The translations under genes and the position numbers were made by a program. From positions 1 through 5,762 of the forward strand of contig SKKY01000083.1 of the NCBI GenBank assembly GCA_007123515.1: a stretch of DNA of 5,762 nucleotides, written 5' to 3'. The notes below the pieces were generated by a model. The model ran no database searches and was not told the origin of the DNA. It worked only from the letters and a program-made list of their open reading frames with translations. Source of the DNA: Clostridia bacterium (lineage in GTDB: Bacteria; Bacillota; Peptococcia; Peptococcales; SKKY01). Shown here in pieces: positions 1 through 5,762 of the stretch. Each line of letters begins with the position of its first letter. Position 1 is the first letter of the stretch.

Positions 1-152
1 AGCATGTTGGTGAGACCATTGCTATTGATACACAATTACTATCGTTGATTGATGATTTTAATAATAAAATGAATGACACTATTTCTGATCCTGAAAAAAT
101 CCAGATCGTTAATGAACAACTGGAAGAATTAAGAAATAAGATTGTGGGGTAG
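1..152 (+). CDS. 3' end of an unrecognised gene (partial)
   Basis: The third forward frame is open from the window edge to a TAG at 150-152, while the other two forward frames hit stops within the first 50 bases, so this is probably the tail of a longer gene. The 49 visible residues are hydrophilic and helix-forming, rich in Asp, Glu, Asn and Lys. The end (EKIQIVNEQLEELRNKIVG) has Ile, Val and Leu at spacings that suit an amphipathic helix or short coiled coil. There is no membrane segment and no motif I recognise, so I assign no function. It ends two bases before the ATG of the DUF4015 gene, which suggests co-transcription and possibly translational coupling. I am fairly sure it is coding and have no view on the family. 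Confidence 0.72.
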   Translation, partial: HVGETIAIDTQLLSLIDDFNNKMNDTISDPEKIQIVNEQLEELRNKIVG

Positions 153-154
153 AC

Positions 155-1264
155 ATGATAAAAAAAATTACATTTTTGGTTGTGATAGGCTTATTGTTAT
201 CGTTTCAGTCTTTTGCTTTAAGTGAAGTAAGTCTAGCAAGGCATTCTGAAAAGATAACTTTAGACAATAGACCACAGAATAAGATTCCTGAAGAAGTTCG
301 TGCGATCTATATAACCGGCAATATTGTGCACTGGACGCCAAGGTTTAATGAACTACTTGACTTTACACTTGACTCAGACATTAATTCAATGGTCGTTGAT
401 TTTAAAGATGACTGGGGTGCAGTTTCCATGCGTACCGATAATGAGCTGATTAATGAGATCAATCCTCCTTTACATAGGGGATCTGATTATGCAGCAACGA
501 TTAATATGCTTAATGAAAAAAACATTTATACCATTGCCAGGATTGTAGTGTTTAAGGATCCTCATTTATCAAAAATTAAGCCGGAGTGGTCCATAAAAAA
601 CAGGGACGGCTCATTGTGGAGAGATCGTAAAGGTATTACCTGGGTTGATCCGTATAACAGAAATGTATGGGACTATTCGATTGAAGCCTCTAAAGAAGCA
701 GCAAAGCTTGGATTTAGAGAAATTCAGTATGACTATGTTCGTTTCCCTACAGACGGGGACAGATCAACGATACAATACAATAATCCAGAAAACGAAGAAA
801 TGAAAGATGCTATTTATAACTTTTTGGAATACGCCAATCAAGAGCTTGAGGAATACAATGTGTTTCTCTCAGCTGATGTTTTTGGATTGACCACAACAAC
901 GGTTGATGACATGGGACTTGGCCAGCAGTTTGAAATGATCAGCGATGTGGTTGATTATATTTGCCCGATGATATATCCTTCTCATTATGGTCCTAATATT
1001 TACGGATTTGCAAATCCTAATGCACATCCGTATGGTGTTGTCTATCAGGCCATGCTTGACGGATTAAAAAAGTCAGAAGGAAAAAGAGCGTACATCAGAC
1101 CCTGGCTTCAGGATTTTAGTATGGGATCTCCGAGATACGGTAGCCATGAAGTTCGTGAACAAATCAGAGCGGTGTATGATTCTGGGCATAATGAATGGAT
1201 TATGTGGAATGCAGCAAATCGATATACAGAAGCTGCATATTATGATACCGATAGTTTAAGATAA
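155..1264 (+). CDS. Secreted putative glycoside hydrolase, DUF4015 / COG1306 type
   Basis: This 369-residue exported protein has the layout of the DUF4015 putative glycoside hydrolase family, predicted to form a (beta/alpha)8 barrel acting on carbohydrate outside the membrane; the substrate is unknown. The N-terminus is a signal sequence: Lys3-Lys4, a hydrophobic core at about 6-20, and a possible cleavage site after Ala21 or a few residues later. There is no lipobox cysteine, so it is either released or held by an uncleaved signal. After a linker of about 25 residues, the domain starts at EVRAIYITG (47-55) and runs to the C-terminus. Family-like strand motifs follow in order: VVDFKDDWG (80-88), IARIVVFKDP (128-136), WVDPYNRNVWDYS (163-175), IQYDYVRFPTDG (190-201), LSADVFG (238-244), YICPMIYPSHY (268-278), IRPWLQDF (314-321) and IMWNAANRY (349-357). 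The Asp and Glu residues at strand ends (D193, D241, D320) are plausible catalytic or binding residues by inference. A GGGG at 146-149 precedes the ATG by five bases. Being upstream of a Trk potassium module is not a functional link I know of. Confidence 0.85.
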   Translation: MIKKITFLVVIGLLLSFQSFALSEVSLARHSEKITLDNRPQNKIPEEVRAIYITGNIVHWTPRFNELLDFTLDSDINSMVVDFKDDWGAVSMRTDNELINEINPPLHRGSDYAATINMLNEKNIYTIARIVVFKDPHLSKIKPEWSIKNRDGSLWRDRKGITWVDPYNRNVWDYSIEASKEAAKLGFREIQYDYVRFPTDGDRSTIQYNNPENEEMKDAIYNFLEYANQELEEYNVFLSADVFGLTTTTVDDMGLGQQFEMISDVVDYICPMIYPSHYGPNIYGFANPNAHPYGVVYQAMLDGLKKSEGKRAYIRPWLQDFSMGSPRYGSHEVREQIRAVYDSGHNEWIMWNAANRYTEAAYYDTDSLR

Positions 1265-1265
1265 C

Positions 1266-1271
1266 AGGGGG
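1266..1271 (+). promoter_or_regulatory. Shine-Dalgarno site that decides the trkA start
   Basis: AGGGGG lies just after the TAA of the DUF4015 gene. It is only two bases from the TTG at 1274 but eight bases from the in-frame TTG at 1280. The second spacing is normal and the first is too short, so translation most likely starts at 1280, giving a protein that begins MKVVIVGAGKVG as TrkA proteins usually do. Confidence 0.7.
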
Positions 1272-1279
1272 CTTTGATT

Positions 1280-2623
1280 TTGAAAGTAGTTATTGTAGGC
1301 GCAGGAAAAGTTGGCTTTAGTCTGGCTCAGATTCTTGCTGCTGAAAAAAATGATGTGACTGTGGTTGAGATTAACGAAAAACGGGCAAATATCATAAAAG
1401 AGTTGCTTGATATTAAAGTGATTAACGGAAATGGTGCCAGCTTTCCTGTTCTTGAAGAGGCTGAGGTTAACGAGGCGGATCTATTTATCGCGGTTACCGA
1501 AAATGATGAATTTAATATTGTCGCTTCTGTCATAGCAAAATCACTGAAAGTTACAAAAACAATAGCCCGGGTAAGGAATCCGGACTATGATTATAATGTC
1601 AGCAATAAAATTACGAGGGAAAAATTTCTTGGCATTGATTTAATCATAAATCCGGAAAGAGTTACAGCAAAAGAAATCTCTAAACTGATTTCCGTTCCGG
1701 AACTTGTTAATGTTGAATATTTTGCTCACGGAAAAATACAGACAATTGAGTTTAAAGTTAATGATAACTTTAAATACCTCGGGACACCTTTAAAGGATCT
1801 GCCATTACCGGATCGTTGTATCTTAGTTGCTATATTAAGAAACGATAAAATAATCATTCCGACAGGTGATGATACCATTTGTGCAGGAGATCTGGTTTTT
1901 GCTCTTTCTCTGACAAAAAAAATACAAGATGTTACGACATTTTTTAAAATAAAGAAAAAAAAAATCAATACCGTTACCTTGCTCGGTGGAGAAAAAGTTT
2001 CTTTTTATCTGGCCAGGATTCTTGAAAAGAAAAGAATTAATGTAAAAATTATTGAAAAAGATCCCGAAAAATGTGAAGAATTAGCCAGAACACTGGATAA
2101 TGTCCTAATCATAAATGGAGACATCAGTGATATTAATCTTTTAAAAGATGAAGACGTTGATAAATCTGATTTTATAGTGTCGTTGACTAATGATGACAAA
2201 TTAAATCTTTTGGTTAGTCTATTTTTGAAACATTTAGGTGTGGATAAATCGATTACACAGGTAAGGCGTGCGGATTATCTTCCTTTAATGGAAAAAATTG
2301 GAATTGATAATATTATAAGTCCAAGAAGCATTACGGCAGCAGCCATTCTAAGTTTTATAAAATCTGACAGCATTGTATCACTTTCAATGTTAGCCGGGGA
2401 TAAAGCACAAATGCTTGAAATCAGCTTAAGCAAAAAAAACTGTGCTGTTCTTGATAAAAAAATCAGCTCCATTAACTTTCCCTGTGGTGTTATTATCGGT
2501 GCCATCATCAGAAATGGTGATATCATAATTCCAAGGGGTGACGATGTCATGAAATACGATGACAGTGCAGTATTGTTTATGTTACCGGAATGTTTTGAAA
2601 AGGTAACCAAAATGTTTAAATAG
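1280..2623 (+). CDS. trkA: Trk system potassium uptake regulatory protein TrkA
   Basis: TrkA is the cytoplasmic, nucleotide-sensing subunit that assembles below the TrkH dimer and controls K+ passage. The protein has 447 residues from the chosen TTG at 1280 (449 from the TTG at 1274) and is a tandem of two RCK units, as expected for full-length TrkA. The first RCK_N Rossmann fold carries GAGKVG (7-12), an acidic E30 at the end of strand 2 that suits NAD(H) ribose binding, NGNG (49-52) and TENDEFN (73-79). RCK_C follows at about 138-217, with the hairpin DKIIIPTGDD (189-198). A lysine-rich linker, KIKKKK (223-228), leads to a second RCK_N with LLGGEKVSFYLA (234-245), acidic E259, NGD (279-281) and TNDDKLN (303-309). 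A second RCK_C (about 363-447) carries GDIIIPRGDD (413-422). The second glycine-rich loop is degenerate, G-G-E-K-V-S, so that lobe may bind nucleotide differently or not at all. The gene ends 11 bases before trkH copy 1, its natural partner. Regulation by c-di-AMP through RCK_C is known for related proteins but cannot be seen here. Confidence 0.95.
   Translation: MKVVIVGAGKVGFSLAQILAAEKNDVTVVEINEKRANIIKELLDIKVINGNGASFPVLEEAEVNEADLFIAVTENDEFNIVASVIAKSLKVTKTIARVRNPDYDYNVSNKITREKFLGIDLIINPERVTAKEISKLISVPELVNVEYFAHGKIQTIEFKVNDNFKYLGTPLKDLPLPDRCILVAILRNDKIIIPTGDDTICAGDLVFALSLTKKIQDVTTFFKIKKKKINTVTLLGGEKVSFYLARILEKKRINVKIIEKDPEKCEELARTLDNVLIINGDISDINLLKDEDVDKSDFIVSLTNDDKLNLLVSLFLKHLGVDKSITQVRRADYLPLMEKIGIDNIISPRSITAAAILSFIKSDSIVSLSMLAGDKAQMLEISLSKKNCAVLDKKISSINFPCGVIIGAIIRNGDIIIPRGDDVMKYDDSAVLFMLPECFEKVTKMFK
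1955..1964 (+). other. Run of ten A residues in the trkA inter-lobe linker
   Basis: Ten consecutive A residues encode part of the KIKKKK linker between the two RCK units. A run of eight A lies 32 bases earlier at 1915-1922. Runs of this length can allow polymerase slippage. A one-base gain or loss here would reach a stop within about 30 codons and leave only the first RCK unit. In the reference frame the gene is intact, and an A-rich genome can produce such runs by lysine codon choice alone. Confidence 0.6.
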
Positions 2624-2634
2624 GCGGGCGTTTA

Positions 2635-4086
2635 ATGAAGAAAGATTTGGTTTTTTATATTGTAGGTATCAATACAACGATCATCGGCCTAAGCATGCTT
2701 ATTCCTGCAGCGTGGTCTCTTTATTATCAATCAAGTGATTTGCAGGCAATATTAATATCTTCATTAATTACAACAATTTGTGGTCTTCTTCTTTACTTTT
2801 TTTTAAAGCCGAAGGAAATAGAGATACGATATAAAGAAGGTTTTGGAATTGTTACCTTCACCTGGATTTTTGCCACTCTTTTTGGAACCCTGCCTTTTTT
2901 GTTGTCCGGAACATTAGTTAATTTCTCCGATGCAATTTTTGAGAGCATGTCCGGTTTTACAACAACTGGTGCAACTATTCTAAATGATATTGAAGCACTA
3001 GAACCCGGAGTCTTGTTTTGGAGGAGTCTGACACACTGGCTTGGAGGAATGGGGATCCTGGTATTATTTATCGCCATTCTTTCATTGGCCGGAACCGGTG
3101 GGTTGCAGGTTTTTAAAGCAGAAACCACCGGTCTTACTGATAATAAACTTAGACCTAAGTTAAGTGAAACGGCTAAAATTCTTTGGTTTACGTATCTGAT
3201 TCTCACATTGTTTCTTGTTCTTTTGTTATTAGCCGGGGGTATGAGTTTTTACGATGCCCTTTGTCATGCCTTTAGCGCATTTGCTACGGGCGGTTTTTCT
3301 ACTAAGAATTTAAGTATTGGCCATTATGACAGTGCCTATATCCAATGGGTAATCACTCTATTTATGTTTTTAGCCGGTATTACTTTTTCACTATATTATC
3401 CTTTTTACCGTACAAAAAAATTAAAAGTCTTCTATAGGCATGAGGAATTCCGTTTATATTCCTTTATCGTTATAGCGGCCGTGAGTTTTACCACAGTCAT
3501 CTTATTTCTCTATAGTGACGGTCAAAAGTTTTCAAAAGTACTGTTGGATTCTGCATTCCAGGTGATATCAATTATTACAACCACGGGCTTTTCAACCGTT
3601 GATTATGATCTGTGGCCTGAAACGCTGAGGATATTTATTTTTGGTCTGATGTTTATCGGTGGCTGTACGGGTTCGACGGTCGGTTCAATTAAAATTGGGC
3701 GATTCTTGATTTTATTTAAGCAAATGTCTCAGGAATTTAAAAGAATCATCCATCCCAAAATAGTTGTCAAAACCAAAGTTTCCGATAAGGTTATTGATGA
3801 CAAACATATTCTGAATATCATGCAGTTTTTCTTTATCTTTATTTTTATTTTTATTATTTCTGCAGTGATCATTTCTTTTGATGATCTTGATTTTGTAACC
3901 GCTCTTTCAGCAGCGGCTGCTTCAATCACAAATGTTGGACCGGCACTTGGTTTGGCCGGACCTATGGAGAACTATTCAGCCTTTAGTAATTTCAATAAAA
4001 TTTATCTTTCTTTTCTTATGCTCTTAGGGAGATTGGAATTATATACAGTACTGGTTCTTTTGAATCCTGTTTTCTGGAAAAAGTAA
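2635..4086 (+). CDS. trkH: Trk potassium uptake protein TrkH, copy 1 (intact)
   Basis: TrkH is the membrane subunit that carries K+ into the cell, working as a dimer gated by TrkA. The protein has 483 residues, typical for TrkH, with two extra N-terminal membrane helices and then four M1-P-M2 repeats. All four selectivity-filter segments are present: TTTGA (109-113), ATGGF (217-221), TTTGF (315-319) and TNVGP (432-436). The aligned glycines G112, G220, G318 and G435 agree with K+ selectivity. The intramembrane gating loop is visible as GGCTGSTVGSIK (342-353). The conserved arginine that narrows the pore from the last helix is R466, in LGRLELY. WRSLTHWLGGMG (129-140) is another family hallmark. 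The ATG lies 11 bases after the trkA stop. The only Shine-Dalgarno candidate is a weak GGCGGG at 2623-2628, so expression may depend on coupling to trkA translation. It aligns gap-free with the following copy at roughly 60 % identity by hand count. Confidence 0.96.
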   Translation: MKKDLVFYIVGINTTIIGLSMLIPAAWSLYYQSSDLQAILISSLITTICGLLLYFFLKPKEIEIRYKEGFGIVTFTWIFATLFGTLPFLLSGTLVNFSDAIFESMSGFTTTGATILNDIEALEPGVLFWRSLTHWLGGMGILVLFIAILSLAGTGGLQVFKAETTGLTDNKLRPKLSETAKILWFTYLILTLFLVLLLLAGGMSFYDALCHAFSAFATGGFSTKNLSIGHYDSAYIQWVITLFMFLAGITFSLYYPFYRTKKLKVFYRHEEFRLYSFIVIAAVSFTTVILFLYSDGQKFSKVLLDSAFQVISIITTTGFSTVDYDLWPETLRIFIFGLMFIGGCTGSTVGSIKIGRFLILFKQMSQEFKRIIHPKIVVKTKVSDKVIDDKHILNIMQFFFIFIFIFIISAVIISFDDLDFVTALSAAAASITNVGPALGLAGPMENYSAFSNFNKIYLSFLMLLGRLELYTVLVLLNPVFWKK

Positions 4087-4107
4087 ATCGAATTCTTCAA
4101 TTTAATT

Positions 4108-4115
4108 GGAGGGGG
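4108..4115 (+). promoter_or_regulatory. Strong Shine-Dalgarno site for trkH copy 2
   Basis: GGAGGGGG lies six bases before the TTG at 4122. It is a much better site than the one in front of trkH copy 1, so copy 2 is set up for independent translation initiation despite its TTG start and the internal stop. The spacing supports 4122 as the start, and the first codons align with the start of copy 1. Confidence 0.75.
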
Positions 4116-4121
4116 ATAGAA

Positions 4122-5573
4122 TTGAATACAAAACTGGTTCTGCATATTGTAGGTATTAATTTGACGATCGTTGGTTTTAGTATGTTTCTTCCTCTTCTTT
4201 GGACTTTTTATTATGGATCCGCTGATACATTAGCGTTCATTATCTCCATTATTATTACAGTATTATGTGGTCTGTGTCTTTATTTTTTCGGAAAACAAAA
4301 AGAGGCTTTTATTCGCTATAAGGATGGATTTGCCATTGTTACTTTTTCATGGATTGCCGTTTCTTTATTCGGGTCGCTCCCTTTCATTTTGTCCGGAACA
4401 CTTGTAAATCCTGTAGATGCTTTTTTTGAAACCATGTCCGGCTTTACAACCACAGGGGCTTCAATACTTTTGAATATTGAATCGACACTTCCAGGAGTTT
4501 TGTTTTGGAGAAGTTTAACTCACTGGCTTGGTGGGATGGGTATTGTTGTTTTATTTATAGCGATATTATCTTCCGTTGGTGCGGGAGGATTTCAGATTTA
4601 TAAAGCTGAATAAACCGGTCACAGCGATGATAAAATCAAACCAAGATTAAGTGAAACTGCAAAAATTTTATGGTTATCGTATCTTATTCTTTCTTTATTT
4701 GAAGTTCTGTTATTGTTGGCGGGGAAGATGACCTTTTTTGATGCTTTGTGTCATACGTTTGGCACCATGGCAACTGGTGGGTTTTCTACAAAAAATCTCA
4801 GTATTGGCTATTATGACAGTAATTATATCAAATGGGTCATTACCTTTTTTATGATTTTTTCCGGTGTGAATTTTGCTTTGTACTACTCTATATACAAACT
4901 TAAAAATATGAGTGCCTTTTTCAAAGATGAAGAATTACGGTTTTTTTTATCCATTATTGTAACGGCTACTCTTTTTGTATCAATGTCTCTTTTTAATAGT
5001 GGCTATCAGGAATTATCAATAGAAATGGTAACTGACGCTGCGTTTCAAGTGGTATCGGTCATAACGACAACTGGATATGCTACAATTAACTATGATTTAT
5101 GGCCACTTGCTGTTAAAATAATGCTATTATTATTGATGTTTGTCGGTGGTTGTGCGGGTTCAACAACAGGTTCTGTCAAAGCAGGGAGGATCTTAATACT
5201 ATGTAAAGAAATGATCCGACAATTGAAAATGATGCATAACCCAAGGGTTGTTTCAAGAATTAAAATTTCAAAAAAAGGTCTAGAAACAAAGATACTTATT
5301 AATACTATGGTGTTCTTTTTTACTTTTGTTATGCTCACTATCTTATCAGCAGTGATTCTTTCTTTGGATCAGGTTGATTTTGTTACAGCCTTAACAGCTT
5401 CCGCAGCCACACTTACTAACGTAGGTCCGGGCTTTGGCTTAGTAGGTCCATCAGAAAACTATGCTTTTTTTGGAAATTTTAGTAAGATATATATGTCATT
5501 TCTAATGTTACTTGGAAGACTTGAATTATATACAGTCTTAGTTTTGTTAAATCCGGTATTCTGGAAAAAATAG
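4122..5573 (+). pseudogene. trkH: TrkH copy 2, interrupted by an in-frame TAA at codon 164
   Basis: This is a second TrkH channel subunit of 483 codons, the same length as copy 1, starting at TTG with a strong ribosome site. As read, translation stops at a TAA at 4611-4613 after 163 residues. The same frame then continues without another stop to the TAG at 5571-5573. The N-terminal part (4122-4613) holds the first helices and filter 1, TTTGA (109-113). The remainder holds ATGGF (217-221), TTTGY (315-319), TNVGP (432-436), the gating loop GGCAGSTTGSVK (342-353) and R466. Neither part alone can form a four-filter pore. Codon 164 in copy 1 is Thr, and both flanks (KAE before, TG after) match, so only this codon is lost. 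A downstream start is possible at TTG 4713 or ATG 4728, but neither has a well-spaced ribosome site. Tyr in filter 3 instead of Phe is a further difference from copy 1. I call it a pseudogene in this sequence, with sequencing error as a serious alternative. Confidence 0.85.
4611..4613 (+). other. Internal in-frame stop codon in trkH copy 2
   Basis: The context is AAA GCT GAA TAA ACC GGT, against AAA GCA GAA ACC ACC GGT in copy 1. One base change from CAA, AAA, GAA, TCA, TTA, TAT or TAC would give TAA, whereas the Thr codon ACA would need two changes. TAA is not the codon used for selenocysteine (TGA) or pyrrolysine (TAG), and the bases after it do not match the known CARYYA read-through context. 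Confidence 0.9.
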
Positions 5574-5578
5574 AAATT

Positions 5579-5584
5579 AGGGGG
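5579..5584 (+). promoter_or_regulatory. Shine-Dalgarno site of fakA
   Basis: AGGGGG lies in the 16-base gap after trkH copy 2 and five bases before the ATG at 5590. It fixes the fakA start and shows that the gene is translated independently of the disrupted trkH. Confidence 0.7.
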
Positions 5585-5589
5585 TAAAA

Positions 5590-5762
5590 ATGGAATCGAA
5601 TAAAGCAGTGATTATGTTGAGAGAAATGTTAATGAATTCAGAAAAAAATCTAGAAAAAGAAAAAGCTACAATAGATAATTTAAATGTTTTTCCCGTTCCG
5701 GATGGCGATACAGGAACTAATATGTCTTTGACATTGCGTTCAGCCGCTGGTGCCATTCAAGA
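5590..5762 (+). CDS. fakA: Fatty acid kinase ATP-binding subunit FakA (YloV/DAK type), 5' part
   Basis: The first 57 codons of a gene that runs off the window. The signature is the stretch IDNLNVFPVPDGDTGTNMSL at residues 28-47, diagnostic of the DhaL-type kinase domain of FakA/YloV. In this family, Asp38 and Asp40 of PDGDTG hold the magnesium ions that position ATP. FakA phosphorylates fatty acids presented by a DegV-family FakB protein, making acyl-phosphate for phospholipid synthesis. Full-length members are about 550 residues, so only about a tenth is visible here. The charged helix at residues 10-27 before the signature fits the family N-terminus. In many Firmicutes an Asp23-family gene sits directly upstream of fakA; here the neighbour is trkH, with no terminator in the gap. 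A DhaL subunit of dihydroxyacetone kinase is the main alternative but less likely, because the NVFPVPDGDTGTNM wording is the FakA form. Confidence 0.9.
   Translation, partial: MESNKAVIMLREMLMNSEKNLEKEKATIDNLNVFPVPDGDTGTNMSLTLRSAAGAIQ

Larger units (their letters stand above)
2635..5573 (+). repeat. Tandem duplication of trkH
   Basis: The segments 2635-4086 and 4122-5573 are both exactly 1452 bases, and their translations align from first to last codon with no gap. About 293 of 482 comparable residues are identical by hand count: roughly 67 % before codon 164 and 58 % after it. The last 23 residues are identical, yet 12 of those 23 codons differ synonymously. That pattern means an old duplication kept by protein-level selection rather than a recent copy or gene conversion of this end. 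Confidence 0.9.

Noticed and set aside
1327..2610. Open frames on the minus strand within trkA (64 to 111 codons)
   Set aside because: They are low-complexity Ser/Ile-rich translations opposite a well-conserved gene, without ribosome sites or recognisable domains; they arise from the base composition of the sense gene.
2793..3929. Open frames on the minus strand within trkH copy 1, including one of 137 codons
   Set aside because: The opposite strand encodes a full TrkH with every family motif; these are antisense shadows.
4098..4108. Inverted repeat CAATT-T-AATTG between the two trkH genes, as a terminator or operator
   Set aside because: Five A/T-rich pairs with a one-base centre cannot form a stable hairpin, there is no T tract after it, and it merges into the ribosome site.
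4087..4121. A promoter or riboswitch for trkH copy 2 in the 35-base gap
   Set aside because: The gap is too short for a riboswitch, and no convincing -35/-10 pair is visible; AT-rich TATAAT-like strings occur throughout the window.
4611..4613. Programmed recoding of the internal stop as selenocysteine or pyrrolysine
   Set aside because: The codon is TAA, not TGA or TAG. The equivalent residue in copy 1 is Thr, and I saw no hairpin element after it that would suggest recoding.
5090..5338. Open frame on the minus strand within trkH copy 2
   Set aside because: Same reasoning: it lies opposite conserved TrkH coding sequence and shows no domain.
1..5762. CRISPR array, tRNA, rRNA, insertion sequence or phage element
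   Set aside because: No spaced short repeats, no cloverleaf-like segment, no transposase or integrase reading frame, and the window is almost fully occupied by the listed genes.

Overview
The window looks like part of a low-GC Gram-positive chromosome, probably an anaerobic Clostridia or Eubacteriales relative. The evidence is its AT-rich coding sequence, G-rich Shine-Dalgarno sites (AGGGGG, GGAGGGGG), TTG starts, and the presence of a DUF4015-type secreted protein and a FakA/YloV-type kinase. The genus cannot be fixed from the sequence alone.

All genes lie on the + strand, with gaps of 2, 15, 11, 35 and 16 bases, so they probably form one transcription unit or are read through from upstream. 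In order: the 3' end of an unrecognised gene (1-152); a secreted or membrane-anchored putative glycoside hydrolase of the DUF4015/COG1306 type (155-1264); trkA, a two-lobed RCK regulatory subunit of a Trk potassium uptake system (1280-2623); trkH copy 1, the ion-conducting membrane subunit (2635-4086); trkH copy 2, a diverged tandem paralogue interrupted by one in-frame TAA (4122-5573); and the 5' end of fakA, the fatty acid kinase ATP-binding subunit (5590 to the window edge). No stretch of 300 bases lacks a gene. I see no RNA gene, CRISPR array, insertion sequence, riboswitch or rho-independent terminator.

TrkA is a cytoplasmic nucleotide-sensing protein that assembles under the TrkH dimer and gates it, so one trkA next to two trkH genes is a complete K+ uptake module with a duplicated channel subunit. 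The most notable point is the second trkH. It aligns to the first without a gap over 483 codons and keeps all four selectivity-filter segments and the pore arginine, yet codon 164 is TAA. The copies differ at many synonymous sites while the protein stays conserved on both sides of the stop. The duplication is therefore old, copy 2 was under selection until recently, and the stop is either a very recent nonsense mutation, a sequencing error, or (less likely) a read-through site. I found no convincing previously undescribed system; the module is a recognisable Trk locus with this one anomaly.
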